From: Leucosporidium creatinivorum
Taxonomy: Eukaryota > Basidiomycota > Microbotryomycetes > Leucosporidiales > Leucosporidiaceae
Direction: 5' to 3'
Length of the DNA stretch: 64,000 nucleotides
Assembly: GCA_001600635.1 (NCBI GenBank)
Contig: BCKL01000011.1
Location: 767,762-831,761 of the forward strand
In this document: one piece after another, positions 30,801 through 42,884 of the stretch
How positions within the stretch are numbered: the stretch's first letter is position 1
Layout: each line of letters starts with the position of its first letter
Notes under the pieces: model-generated
The model's input: only the letters and a program-made list of their open reading frames with translations
What the model was told of the DNA's origin: nothing
Databases searched by the model: none
Program-made: the position numbers and the translations under genes

Positions 30801-33800
30801 GTGGGCTTGGACTCGGCCCTCCCGCTCGACCGGCTTCGGCGCAGGCGTCGACTCCCTCTCGCAGCGCAGCAGCTTCTCCCGCCCCTGTTGCTCCATCGCC
30901 TCCCCCTCCTCCTCCAGCTGCACCCGCTGCACCTGCCGCTCCTCGCGCTCCCGCTGCAGTCAGTGCTGCTCCTGCAGCGGCGCCCAATCGCTCAGCTCTG
31001 CTCGGCGCCATCCAAGGAGGTCTCAGGCTCAAGAAGACGGAGACCAAGGACAAGAGCGGTCCGGCGGTCGCAGGCGCCGTCATCGGCGACGCTTCCCCTC
31101 CCGTCCAGGTTTACCAGGCGCCTTCGCCTCCTCCTTCGCCTCCTCCAGCTCCTCGCGCTCCTTCCCCTCCTCCTGCGCCTCAAGAGCCCTCTCCCGAGCC
31201 AGTCACCAACGGCTCCCACTATGCGCCGCTCGAGGAGGAGTCTGCTCCCGTCGCCGAGGAGGCAGCGCACGAGACACTCCCCGCCATCGCCGACGAGGAT
31301 CCCATGGCAGCCGTCGACTTGACTACGAGTGAGCTCGCGTATTTCCCGACTGGAGATGTCTCAACTGACCGTCCCCTTCTCCCAGCCCACCGCATGCTCT
31401 CCGTCTACGCGTACGAAGGACAGCGTCCCGAGGATCTCTCCTTCCCCGAAAGCGTCGTCATTCTCGCCAACCCCGCCAAGGACGAGTCCAGCGATTGGTG
31501 GTACGGCAAGCTTGAGTCGTCGGGCGAGGCTGGATGGATCCCCAAGGCTTACATCGAGGCCATCAAGGGTGAGTTCGGCGACGATCGCCTCTCAGCCGAG
31601 CTTGACTAACATCTCCTTCGCTTCACAGCTCAATCCGCAACCGCTCTCTACGCCTACACGGCGGCATCGGAGGAAGAACACTCATTCGAGGAAGGCGACT
31701 CGCTCACCATCGTCGACAACTCGGACGAGAGCTGGTGGAAGGCGGAGCAAGGAGGTGTCATCAGGCTCGTCCCAGCAACCTACGTCGAGCTCAGTCAGTA
31801 ACCTCCCTCGCCCTCTACCACCCCCCACCTTATTCCATTCCCCTTTCTTGTCCTCCTTGGCTTCCGCTCGCAATAAACGAAGAAACGATTTCTCATACCC
31901 GCGTCTACCCTCGCTTGCAGATACAAGCGAGGCGTCGCCCGCTCCTCCATCTGTCGCAAAGCCTCCAGCTCCCGCTCCCGCTGCCGCTCCATCACCGCCC
32001 TCGCTGCTCCCGGCCGTCGAGACAGTCGACCTCGAACGATCTGCTCGCGAGTCCGATTCTTCGGACGATGACAGCGATGCTGAGTCGCCGGAAGGTAATC
32101 GCGATCCCAAGGAGCGCGAGATTGAGCGCTTGCGAGTACTCGAGGCTGCCGGTCTTCTCATCCGAGATGGAACGCCGAGCAAGAGAAGGACGATGAGGAG
32201 GGCAGCACCGGCTCGACCACCTAGACAGACGCTTCCCGCTCTTCCTTCGACTGCCGAATCGGAAAACGAGGAGCCTACACTTGAGGATGAGGAGGAGCCT
32301 CCCATCGAACCCGAGGAGCAGGAGGAGCGGATGGAGGATGCGTTCGACGTGAGCACAGGTTCTCGTCTCCGCACTCGGCAGACGCTGATGGACTTCCATT
32401 GCGCAGATGTATCAACGGGCGATGCGAGAACTCCCCGCCGTAAACGCCAACAACCGTCTCTCCGTCGCATCATTTGACACCACCACCTCCTTCTCGCCGA
32501 ACCCCGCCAGTCGTCTCTCGCCTCCTCCCTCGCCCTCTCCTTCAGCTGCACCATCAACAGCTTCAGCGCTGAAGGACACCTGGCACTCGACCGCATCCAG
32601 CCTTCGCGCCAAGATGGGTCGAAACCCGAGCAGCGCGCAAGGCGAACGAGTGAGGCCCGTCGTGAGCGGCCCCATGCCTACAACGCCGGTGCCCGAAGAC
32701 GCCAACGCTAGCTCGACTTTCGGTACTGTGGGTGCCGAGATGTTGCTGTACTCGAAGCCCGTTGCTGACCGCTTCTTTCCTCAGTCTTGGTCCAGCCTCG
32801 TCGACCCGTCGGCGCTCGAGAACATGCCCGATAGCGAGCGGAAACGCCAGGAGAGCATCTTCGAGTTCATCACGACCGAGCAAGCCTATGTTCAGAGTCT
32901 GCAGCTCATCATCGAGGTGAGGTCGAAGCGTGGCAGGCCAGTGTTGAGCTTCGGCGCTGACTTTGCGCTGCTCGTACAGGTTTTCTTCACCGCGTTGCAG
33001 CCCGTGCTCGCCGACAAAGCGTCTCAGGTCGTCTTCGCCAACATCGAGGATATCCTGATGTTCAATACGGTGAGTCATATCCTCCTTCACCTCTCCAACG
33101 CCGACGACTAACTTCCCGCTCGCAGATCTTCCTAAGCGAGCTCGAGGATCGGCAACGCACCGCTCGCCTCTACATCAACACCATCGGCGATGTCATTAAG
33201 ACGCACATGAAGGGTCTCGACGTCTACCGCGGCTACTGTGTCAACCAGGCCAACGCCGCGCGAACGCTCGCCGACCTCAAGGCCTCAGATCCGTCGCTGA
33301 GGGCGATTCTCGACGTGAGTGACCGTCGACTTACTTCTCAGACGTATACTGAACTTGTTCATTGAACATTGCAGGGCTCTCGAGTCAAAGGCCTCGAGCT
33401 CGAGCACTTCCTCCTCGAGCCAATGCAACGCCTCACTCGCTATCCTCTCCTTATCAACCAGGTCAGTCCTTCTCGGTCCTCGTCCACCGCTGTTGAGGCT
33501 AACGCGTTCTCGTCCCTCAGATCCTCCGCTACACCGAAGCCGACCACCCCGACACCCCGGCTCTCACTCGCAGTCTTCAAATCGCCGAGGGCACGCTGGG
33601 CGGCGTCAACGAGACGATGCGCATCAACGAGAACGAGGAGAAGCTCGCCATGCTTACCGATAGTCTCGAGTTTGCCGGCGTCGAGGGAGTGAGTCGCGTC
33701 TCTCAACTCGTCCGCCTCCCCTCGAAGCTGACTTGTCTTCCTCATCTCGCAGCGGCTCGACCTCACCGCCCCAACTCGACTCCTCGGCGCTCGCAAGATC

Positions 33801-34182
33801 CTCAAATCTGGACCTCTCGCCAAATCCAAGAGCGGCCGCAAGCTCAACTGCTACCTCTTCAACGACCTCCTCCTCCTCACCGAGAGCCGAGCAGGGAACG
33901 TCGAATCCGTCTACCGCTACGTGCGCTTCACTCTTCTTCTTCCCTCATCTTTGACCATTTCACTGATCATCTGACTCGAATCTACAGCCCATGCCCCTCG
34001 AAGAAGTCTCCGTCCGCGAGCACGCCCGAGACGACCTCGGCTTCCAAATTGCCTACCGTGGAGACTCCGTCAATGTTCGTGCGGCGAGCGCGCGGCAGTG
34101 TATCGCTTGGACCAAGGAGATCGAGCAAGCGAGGAGGACAGCGTTGGCTGCGTTGCAGAGGAGGAGAAACTCGAGGGCTTAA
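27820..34182 (+). CDS. CIN1: intersectin-like endocytic scaffold/RhoGEF
   Basis: Large endocytosis and actin adaptor equivalent to Cryptococcus Cin1 and related to Pan1/intersectin. The start [15 protein letters not shown] opens a Gln/Pro/Gly-rich region with repeated QPTG-type peptides. Then follow one EH domain (about 28470-28830; [39 protein letters not shown]), a charged coiled coil (about 29140-29480), proline-rich stretches, a WH2-like actin-binding motif ([18 protein letters not shown], about 30985-31045), two SH3 domains (about 31390-31570 and 31629-31797; [19 protein letters not shown] in the second), an acidic linker, a Dbl-homology RhoGEF domain (about 32840-33690; [35 protein letters not shown]) and a PH domain (about 33750-34170; [13 protein letters not shown]). 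Roughly a dozen introns lie at the two ends; the middle is one long exon. Only one EH domain is visible, whereas the Cryptococcus protein is described with two. Likely acts at endocytic sites linking clathrin adaptors, actin and Rho GTPases. Confidence 0.88.
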
Positions 34183-34839
34183 AGGAACCGGAGCGAGCGA
34201 AGTGTGTGTGAGTTTTGCGTCGAGGAGAGAGAGAGAGGGGACGCTGGCTGATTTCTTGTACCGACAGATATACCCGGGTTTGTAGCCTCACCACCTGCCA
34301 GACGACCTCACTCCGTACCCTCTCATGCCTAGTTCCTCACGCCGAGCATTTTGCAATTCCCAGCTCGAGCGGACATTGACACTTGGCTCGCCCACTCGCT
34401 CGAGTTCCTCTCAGCGAAGCCCAACACTCTTCCCGTAATTCGCCTCGCTTGTCTCTCGCTCGCTATGTCTCTCGTAAAGCCGTTCGGCTCACGGCTCACT
34501 CGGCTCAAGAATTCGGCGCAGGACGATTTCTTACAGCCCCATTGAAAGCGAGAGAGTGTGTAGACGATGTATCGTATAGGGGAAGAAGAGTTCTGTATGG
34601 GTAGGGAAGCCTCTAGTGGCCTCCTGTTTGTATGTTCGGAGAAGTCTAAGCGAGAAAGGAAGGCTGATGGAACAAGCAAGGACGGAGAGGGTCGGGGAGA
34701 CGAAGCTACAAAGTGATGGTGGTGGCAATAAGTACTAAAGGTGACTACGTGAAACGGTGGTAAGCGAAGAAATGTAGGTGGGAGAAGGAGTGGATGGGCG
34801 CCGAGCTGTCGAGCGGAGGCACCGAGGCTGAGGCTGAGC
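34183..34839. other. intergenic between convergent genes
   Basis: Contains the 3' ends of the intersectin gene and of the minus-strand gene at 34840-36070. A GAGA-rich run lies near 34220-34240. No gene or RNA recognised. Confidence 0.45.
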
Positions 34840-36070
34840 TTAGACGCGGCGACGGCGCTGTAAAGGGGTAGAAGAGTCAGTATACTATCGGCGAGAGAAG
34901 CGGGAAGCAGTAGAGCTCACCTTGACCGAAGGGGTAGGAATGGGGATGAAAGCTTGAGTCGACCTCGGCGAAGAGAAGCCCAGTCCAAGCGAGTTCATCC
35001 GGCTCTCCTCTTGTTCAACGGCATGACTCATGGGAAGAGCAGCAGGGAGCGTAGGAGGAGAGGGCGGAGGTGGGGAGAGTTCGACCCTGGAGGAGATGGG
35101 CCGCTCGATGGCGCATTGAAGAGCCGAGGTGAAGCGGGTGAGGGTAGGAGGGAGGGTCGAAGGTGCTGAGATGGGAGTGGTAGGGAGAGATGGCAGAGGG
35201 ATGGAAGGTCGGCGGAGGGACTTGAACGGCGTGCCGAGTGTGAGGGGGAGGATTGGAACCTCCCATCCCGACGGCTCGGACTCGTCGCCTTGCGACCGCG
35301 GTGGCGTGGGAAGAGCGGTGGCTGCTCGTCGTTTTCGGGGTTGAAGGGAGAGTTGCTCCAAGATGAGAGCGACGGGGGATGGAGGAGGGGCGGCGAGAGG
35401 AGTGGGCTGAAGGAGGGGCGAGGAGAAGCCGGCGAAGGGGCTCAGCTCGTCGGATTGCTCCAAGTCCTCATCGAACTGGAGTCCTAGTGCCGAGTAAGTT
35501 GGCGTCATGCTGCGATCCACTGGGCGCGACTGGTCGAAAGCGCCGGGGAGAAGCATCTCCTCGTCCTCCTCGTCGCCCTCGTCGGAGGAGACCAAGCTCG
35601 GCGCTCGAGTCCTGGTCCAGTCGGGCATGGCTACAGCTTCCAGTCCGAGCGAGTTGACTGATGTAGCTGATCCGTAAGGTGTGCACTCGATGTGAACGAC
35701 GTCTGTTGGAGCAGAAGATGGTCCTTGGCATTAGCTTTAGCTTCGCGCCCAAGCCGGCAGTCCCGGGAGGAGGGAGGGCAAGGGGTTGTGAGAAAGGGAG
35801 AAGGAGCAACGCACCGAGTGAAGAGGACTGCTCGTGCTTCTCGAGGGGTACATCCTTGCAATCCCACCAAGGCCTGCCACCAGCGCTGAGCCTGAGGCCA
35901 CGGCCGTCGAAGAAGGAGTTGGAACCGAGGGCTTCGTGGGACAGCTCGGCGAGGTTGCGAGCGGCGGGGGCAGCAAAAAGCTGAGCGGGAGCGGCTGGCA
36001 ATCTCGGTGCGCTACAGGGGAAGGTGTAAGGTGTGTGCTGGCTGCTGCTGGACTGAGCGAAAGTGGCCAT
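34840..36070 (-). CDS. uncharacterised Ser/Pro-rich protein
   Basis: I do not recognise a family. The start at 36070 gives MATFAQSSSSQHTPYTFPC. A first intron (GTGCGT donor near 35819, CAACAG end near 35703) joins LEKHEQSSS to DVVHIECTPYGSATSVNSLG in phase. A last intron with a CTGAC branch adds only RRRRV before TAA at 34840-34842, an unusually short terminal exon. The protein of about 350 residues is low in predicted order: an acidic patch (SSDEGDEEDEEM), many Pro-Ser runs and a basic KRRA segment. A short conserved-looking block, FFDGRGLRLSAGGRPWWDCKDV, stands out in the first 75 residues. Composition suggests a regulatory or scaffold protein; nothing more can be supported. It is divergently transcribed from the NDUFAF8-like gene. 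Confidence 0.6.
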
Positions 36071-36372
36071 GAGAGCGTCGGATTGTTGTTGGCTCTAAGA
36101 TCGAGGAATCGCTGGTGATGGGCCTGCGCTGCGAAGTCCGAGATGGGATGGAAAGAGAGAGGCGGGCGCTGGGCGAGGGAGGCGAGGGGCTGCAAAGGTG
36201 CAGGAAGGTATGAAGGAAGGAAGAAAAAGAGCAAACGAGAAGGCTCGAAATCAAGGAGGAAGCGCCGGCGCAGAGGCGATCTTGGGGACCTGAGCAGACG
36301 TCGATGAAATGGACGCCGAACCTGCTCTCCAGCTTTCTCCCTTTGACCACATTTCTCGCCCTCTGCTTGACG
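36071..36372. promoter_or_regulatory. divergent promoter, Ser/Pro-rich protein / NDUFAF8-like gene
   Basis: 302 bp between opposing start codons. No specific regulatory sites identified. Confidence 0.4.
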
Positions 36373-36872
36373 ATGACCACCTCAACAGCAGCAATTCGTC
36401 GGCCTCTAGCCCAGCTACCTACAGCTTTCGCTGCTTGCTCTGTACAGGTGAGCCACCTCTCACTTCTCCCGCGACCCTGCCAGGCCTTGCTCGCTCGCCC
36501 AAGCGCTCCGAATCTGGGGAGGACTTGCAAATCTCTTCGAGACTCTCTGGCTAATTCACTACACAAATCTCCTCGCTTCCCCCCCATCTTTCTGTACCCC
36601 ATCCTCGCCCCCCCCTTTCCTGCCTCGCCGGCTCGCCCGCCTTCCCGCTCGCAACCCGTCCCCCTTTCGCTCGCCGAACGCGCAACAGAGCATCGCTTAC
36701 GGCAAATGCATTGGAGCAAAGTACACCGATGCAGAGCGAGGCATGTGTGATCAAGAGTTCCGTGCTTTCAAGGCGTGCATGAAGGATGCTGTAGGTCGTC
36801 TCGCGCTGCTCCCATCAGCTCGAGCAACTTGGCTGACCGCTCCTCCTTCTGCTGCAGATGAAGCGCAAGTAA
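36373..36872 (+). CDS. twin-CX9C mitochondrial protein, NDUFAF8-like complex I assembly factor
   Basis: A 63-residue protein from three exons (36373-36447, 36689-36790, 36858-36872), all in phase. The sequence carries two exact CX9C motifs: C-SVQSIAYGK-C and C-DQEFRAFKA-C. This is the helical hairpin fold oxidised in the mitochondrial intermembrane space by Mia40. The AYGKC start of the first hairpin end and the C-x-x-EF-x-A-x-x-xC second hairpin resemble human NDUFAF8 (C17orf89), which works with NDUFAF5 in complex I assembly. The first intron is 241 nt, far longer than the typical 50-90 nt here, and very pyrimidine-rich; the last exon encodes only MKRK. Other small twin-CX9C families remain possible, but spacing and flanking residues fit NDUFAF8 best. 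Confidence 0.75.
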
Positions 36873-37291
36873 GCCGCGCTTCAAGGCGGGCTATCAATTC
36901 CGACGGGTACCGGTCCCCCCTTCCTGCTCGCTTCGTGGACGAGAGAGGTGAGGGATGATTTCCGTCGGCTCAAACGTCTCGACCAGCCAGGCTCACCTTT
37001 CGCCTTCTTTTCCCCAGTCTCTCGCGATGGATGGATGGGAATCACCCGCCTTCACACCACGGGAATTACGGGCGGAGAAAACGGAGCAGAATTCTTTGAT
37101 CCTGGGTGATCCTGCCTTTGCAGCGATCTGCCGAGGAAAGGGAGGCTCGCCTCGGTCGGGGGGAGAAGTTCGGCGCAGGCGGGTTTGATTGACAAGGTGC
37201 AACGAAGTGCTCGTGCACCCTCAACCGCGGCCGACTACGAGAGGGACCTATACCAAGATTACAACACGACAAAAAGTCTGCACCGTACTGC
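36873..37291. other. intergenic, convergent 3' ends
   Basis: 3' regions of the NDUFAF8-like gene and the minus gene ending at 37292. Nothing else recognised. Confidence 0.45.
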
Positions 37292-40200
37292 TCATCGCCT
37301 GCCGAAGCCAAAGATCCCTCCTCCGCCTCCTCCATCCTCCTTCCCTCCCTTCTTCAGCTTCGCATTCCGTTCCTTCTCCTTCTCTGCACTTGACTGGGAA
37401 GGACTGGATCCAAAGACGATAGGAGGGCGGATGGGAGGTTTGGGGGGAGCAATCTTGGGGCGGTAGTTGGGGAGGAAGGAGGCGAGGTCGTCGATTCGCG
37501 AGAGGTAGATCTTGATGGAGGTGGGGGTGGCGTCTGTGTGTTGGGAGAGTTCAGTGGAGTACAGAGGGAGGTGTCCATCGACTGTAGTGCTCACACTTGT
37601 CGCTCGAAGACCTGCGACAGAGAGGGAACGAAGGTCAGCGTTGGCTCGTTCAAGCCGAGAGAAGGCAGCAAAGACCTTACTTGGCACCATCGTCGTCGAT
37701 GAACTGCTTGAGCTCTTCTCCACTAGCCTTGTACCTCTGTCGCTTGACCGTCTCAGCGAGCGCGACGACATGAGGGACGATTTGAGCAGATTGGCCGATG
37801 AGGAGGATCCAGAGGAGCGAGTCGTCCTGTTGAGCAAGCGACATGGGAGGCGAATCAGCTTCCGAAGCTAGACATACGAACAGAGAGAAGGGCTGACTCA
37901 CCTCCAACAACTTCAAACACCTCTGCACATCCTCCTCCCGCCTCGCCGGATCCCTCACCTCAATCTCATTCGAACTCAGCCCACTCATCGGCGACGGACT
38001 ATTCCCCACCCTCCCGCCCGCGCCACTACTCTGCTTCACCGGATGAGCCTGACCTCCCGAGCTCCTCCGTGGCGGTGTAGGAGGTTCGGGGTGTCCTCCG
38101 CCTCCGCCGAGCGCGAGCGCAGCTAGACCGTTCTCGAAAGGTGAGTTGTCGGCGGAGGGGCGAGTGCGAGCGAGGTGGGCTTGGGTTAAGGGATCCATAC
38201 TCGAGGATGCGGCGGTGATGGTGGGTGATGCTGAGGTGCCAGGAGCGAGGAAGAGGTGGTCGAGGAAGGAGAGGAGGGAGAGGATTGTCATGATCTCGAA
38301 GCCTGCGAGCAGGGAGGACGGATTAGCTGGTGTTCGAGAAACAGCAAGGTAATTTCAGCTCTCGCCTTTCTTGTCGTCTATCCTCGGCTCGACACGCTAT
38401 GTGAGAGGGCATCAGCACCATTCCCGGCCGAGACGAGCTGCGAAGGAAGCTCACGCTGAGATTGTAGTCCAAGAGCTGCACGGCAGCCGGTTTGCGCTTG
38501 CTCGCCGGTGAGAAGATGCATACAGGAAAATCGGGGTCGGGTTTCATAGACTGTAGAGCTCAGGAGCGTGAGTGATCCTCCCCGAGAGCTTTCCGCGAAG
38601 CGACTCACCACCGAAAGCGTGTAAGACCTCTCTCCACCGAGCAGGCTCGTCGCACTGCGCTCCCACTTGTACTCGTGCTCCTCGAATCGGAACCGCCATT
38701 CCCAGCCGAGGTTCCCTGTGTTCTTGCACTCGACCAGCGCTTCGGGTTGTTCGAAAGTGACGAGTCGGAGCTTCGGTGATAGGATGGAGAGCGAGGCGTA
38801 GAGCGTGTCGTCGGTCCAGGGATCTGTAGCATGCTACTGGTGAGCTGCTGCAATGCTGGAGGAGCGAGACGAGCGTACCGAGTAGCTGGATCCTGTCTCC
38901 TTCCTGTTGTTGTCGAGCTGCGAGTCAGCGAACGTCTACAAGCTGTAGCTGGACAGAGCTCACCTTGCGAGCAGTGTAGATATTGTCGGTCTTGGCCTCT
39001 TCCCTGAAGTCGAGGGTCGCCGAAGCGCCTGGTCGAGGATGGAGCGCGAGGACGTACACTGCGTGAGGTACAGCATGTCAGTCAACGTCGCGCTAGCGAG
39101 CAGCAGAGCAGCGTACAGTTCGCATCTAACGGATGGTGAGTCGAGTAGCGAGTCGAAGTGCACAGAGACGAGCGAGGCGGAGAGAGCCAAGCCGCGAAGC
39201 TCGCAGTAGTGCACCACGCTCGAGTCGTCGGCCAGCTCGTCGGCCAGTCTGCTCTCGAAGGTGCACTGAAAAGGGTCAAAGTACATCACAGTCAAAACAG
39301 ATCCGAATTCTGCGGCTCCAGCCTCGCTTCACCCAGCCTCTCCATCAGTTCGGCCTCAAACCCCTTGCTCGGCGTTCGTCAAGTCGGCGACCGTCATCGC
39401 CTGCGACTTCGCCATCAGGCGCTTGGACTCGATGGCACGGGCCTGTAGGATAAGGATTATCAACGGCTAGCTTCGAGCCTGGTGTCACGACCTCACCTTG
39501 TCCTGCTCACGCGTGAGTCGGCAGAAGATCGCCAACGGGTCGTCGTCGCCGATCTTGGGGCACTGTGAAGGGTGAGGGAGGTCAGCAGGAGATCGAGAGC
39601 AAGCTGCAGCATCAGATGTACTTTGGAGAGGTGCTCTGAGGGGTTCAGGGGTCGAGGTTAGCTTCATCTCGCAATCTGCGCCGCTCGGCGATGGTAAGCC
39701 CACCTCGAATGACCGCAGGTCGCTTGTAGCCAAGACGATTGCCGGTGCGCCAGTGGAAGCCGCACTCGCACGGATCGCCCGAGACTTGTCCTTTGATCCA
39801 ATTGTTGCCGTTCTGTCGAAGACAGACGAGTGAGCGTGCGCCGAGCAAAGAGCTCAAAGCCGACTCACGCCAGTCCACGGAAAGATCTCGTGTTTTTGTT
39901 CGTACACGCGGACCCATTCACCTGCGATAACTCGGTCACCGCTCGGCTCATCGTGGTGGGGCGATCTGCAGACTCACGAGCAGGGAAAGTGATGAGGACG
40001 ACTCCTTCTCCTTCGGGGGCGCCGAGCGAAACGCTGGAGCTGTGAGGGAGTCAGCCCTAATCGTAAAGTGACAATGTCGAGTCGACATACGCTTCTCTGC
40101 ACTGTCCCGTCTGGGTACAGAAGTAGATGGCGAGTGGAGTGTCTGCCAAAGCCGAGGAGGTCAGCTCTTCCGCCATCGCCGAGCTCTTCCCAGTTTCACT

Positions 40201-40897
40201 CACCAGCAACGGGAGGCGCAGCTTCTGCGTATCCTGCCAGATCCACATTACTCGCTCCCATCACATCGTGTCCGCTGGGCCTCCAACTGCCGGGGCTTTG
40301 CTCTAGCGCCTGACTGAGCCCTCCCGCTTGGACGAGCCCTCGCGCCGAAGCTGCCCCGCGGCCTCCGCCATCTGCACTCTTCTTGACGTTGGCGGATGTC
40401 TTTGAGCGTGGTGTTTTGCCGGGAAGCGAAGGGAGAGGAGGAAGGGGAGGTAGAGGGCGTCTGCCAGCACCGTCGTCGTAATCCGCTTCCGACGGGTGGG
40501 CGTGGGAGTGAGCGTGAAGACCGTCCTCTTGAGGATGCCACAGAGGTAGAGGCGGCGGGTAGTGGAAGTGCTGATAGGGCGGAGGAGGGCCATAGTTCGT
40601 CGGGCGTCTTTCGTGGAGGACGGCGGACGAGCGGGGCGGCGGATAGGGAGCCCAGCGAGAGGAGGGCGGCGAAGGGGCTTCATGCGAAGGTACACCCGAG
40701 TAGGTGTAGTGGTGGTGTGTGTGGTTATAGTGCTGTGAGTCGCTGAGCGAGTGAAGGAGAGGCGAGTAGGCTCGTCGCTCCTGCGCCTGCTCCGAAGCGG
40801 AGGTCGAAGCGCCGAGCTGGGCTGGCGTGGGAGCTGGTCCTGGAGCCGGTGGTGCGAATTGCCCTGCTACAGGCTCTTCTGCTGTAGTGTCAGTCAT
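37292..40897 (-). CDS. uncharacterised multi-exon protein, Pro-rich N-terminus
   Basis: I do not recognise a family. The ATG at 40897 starts MTDTTAEEPVAGQFAPPAPG, followed by about 230 residues rich in Pro, His, Tyr and Ser. The body is spread over at least ten small exons joined by CTGAC-type introns and reads as a folded protein: TPLAIYFCTQTGQC, VVLITFPA, EWVRVYEQKHEIFPWTG, NNWIKGQVSGDPCECGFHW, RTGNRLGYKRPAVI, ATLDFREEAKTDNIYTARK, VECKNTGNLGWEWRFRFEEH, YKWERSATSLLGGERSYTLS and LLDYNLSVSSRID. The C-terminal part has a disordered Ser/Pro/Gly region, then LLWILLIGQSAQIVPHVVALAE, and ends with IKIYLSRIDDLASFLPNYRPK and a Gly-rich GIFGFGRR tail. No membrane span is clear. Exons are approximate; they were linked by phase and splice signals, so a split into two genes near 38300 cannot be fully excluded. 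Confidence 0.55.
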
Positions 40898-41672
40898 CTC
40901 AGCACTCAGTCGCTGTTGTTGAAAACTCAACGCGACGGTCGAAAGGAGAGAGAGACGGACGTACCGCGACCGCGGCGCTCGAACCCTCCTTCGAAACAAC
41001 CGTCCAGCAGACCATTCCTCAGACTCTGTAGGCTAATTTGGGTCGTCCCAGCTGCCGAATGCACCTCGAGAGCATCTTTACAGCGATCAAGCGACGTCGC
41101 GAGAAGAAGAGGCATCGCCTCGGCGAAGGCGATTCGACGGGAGGCGGAGATCGGTGCTCTAGAAGGTGAGCTGCAGCGGCTCAGCGGCGGACGTATGGGT
41201 GCGCTGAGATGCAGGAAGCTCACTTCGGGTCTTCAGCAGCTTGAAACGAGGTGCAGGAAGGCGAGCGAGAGAGAGCGAAGTCGAGGTCTGGAACCGTCGA
41301 AGTCGAAGTAGCTCGCGAGGTGCTCTACACTGTCTCGGTGGAGGAGGGTGTGATGTACAAAACGTCAGACTGGGCTGGGGAGGACCTGCGAGTCGTCTCC
41401 GGGAGCCGGTGTCGAAGACTCGGCGTCGTCGGCGAAGCGATGAGCAGCCGAGGTGCTCGGCGGAGGCAGAGTCGGAGCGAGGACGGACCATCAAGCTACA
41501 GAAGATCTCTGCAGCCGTATACAGGGCATCAGCCCCCACCCGCGAGCCGAGAAGAAGCTGTGCATCCGTCTACTCCCTCTCGGCGCTGTGCTGAGAGCTT
41601 CCTCTTCGTTCGACCCACACTGCCATGCTATGTAACATCTTAATTCATTTCTTTCTACCTCAATAAGACCCT
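40898..41672. other. intergenic, nothing supported
   Basis: Upstream of the Pro-rich-protein gene and downstream of ADE1. Open frames on both strands here lack protein character. It should include the promoter and perhaps leader introns of the gene at 37292-40897. Confidence 0.45.
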
Positions 41673-42884
41673 CTACAGACCCGCACTGAACTTCTTGCCA
41701 GTGAGGAGCTCGAACGCCTCATCGTACTTGGCCCAAGTCGCCTTGACAATGTCCTCCGGAATCTCGACGCCGTCCTCCTCGATTCCTCCACCCTTCTTGC
41801 CAAACCCTCCTCCTCCCGACTTGAGCCACTCGCGCAAGAACTGCTTGTCGAATCCGACCATCTTGTTGCCCTCGGCCCAAGTCGCGGCGGGCCAGAAGCG
41901 CGAAGAGTCGGGGGTGAGGCACTCGTCCACGAGCATGAGGGTAGGCGCGGCTGTAGGGTCGGATGCGGGAGGGGGAAGGAGCCCGAACTCGAACTTGGTG
42001 TCGGCGAGGATGAGGCCGTGGGCGAGCGAGTGCTTGGCGGCGGTGGAGTAGAGGGCGAGGGCGTAGGACTTGAGAGGCTCGGCGAGGGCGGGGTCGGGGA
42101 GGTGGTCGCGCACTGTGGATGTAGAGGGAGAGATGAGCTTCGTTCGGATGCTGAAGGAGCGAGAGAGGGTCTTACTCTGATCAGGGTGAATGTTCTCGTC
42201 CTTGTCGCCAATCTCGGCCTTGGTGGAGGGGGTGAAGAGGGGAGGGATGAACTGGGTCGACTCCTTCATGCCCTCGGCGAGCTTCATGCCGTGCATGGTG
42301 CCCGACTTTTGGTACTCTCCCCAAGCAGATCCTTTGAGAAGGGCGGAAGAGAGAGGGATCAGCTCGGCTCGGCTCGGTCGAACTCGACGAGAGCAGCTCA
42401 CCGGTGATGTAGCCACGAACGATAGCCTCAACAGGAAGGACCTGGGCCCTGCGAACCCAGATGGCGCGGCCGTCGAGCTGGTCGGCGTAGACCTGCACCT
42501 CCTCGGGCATCTCGCTCAGCTTGCTGGTGATGACATGGTTGGGGATGTGCTTGGTCTCGGGGGCGGTAGCGAGGTAGTTGAAGAAGAAGAGCGAGAGGGC
42601 CGTGAGGAGCTTGCCCTTGTTAGGAATTCCCTGCGAACGGCGAAGAAGGGAGAGGAAAGGTGCGAAAGAGTCAAGTTTGCGTGGTGAGCGAGCGTTTCCT
42701 GCGAGCTGTAGTACAGGAGAGAGTAGCTCACGTTCTTCATGATGACATCGAAAGCCGATACGCGGTCCGTAGCGACGAAGAGGAGTGCTTCGGGGTGGTT
42801 GGGAACCTCGTAGATGTCGCGCACCTTGCCTCGAGCGAGAAGGGTGAGGGTCGGGCAGTCGGTGTTGAGTAGTGCGGTAGCCAC
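41673..42884 (-). CDS. ADE1: SAICAR synthetase
   Basis: Phosphoribosylaminoimidazole-succinocarboxamide synthase, the cytosolic purine-biosynthesis step joining CAIR and aspartate with ATP. Four exons with three short introns give a protein of about 310-320 residues, close to yeast Ade1 (306). From [20 protein letters not shown] the order is KVRDIYEV (ATP-binding start), [55 protein letters not shown] (the family's VE-IVRGY-GS-W signature), [27 protein letters not shown] and [16 protein letters not shown] with the conserved [10 protein letters not shown]. The C-terminus is KKFSAGL. Confidence 0.95.
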
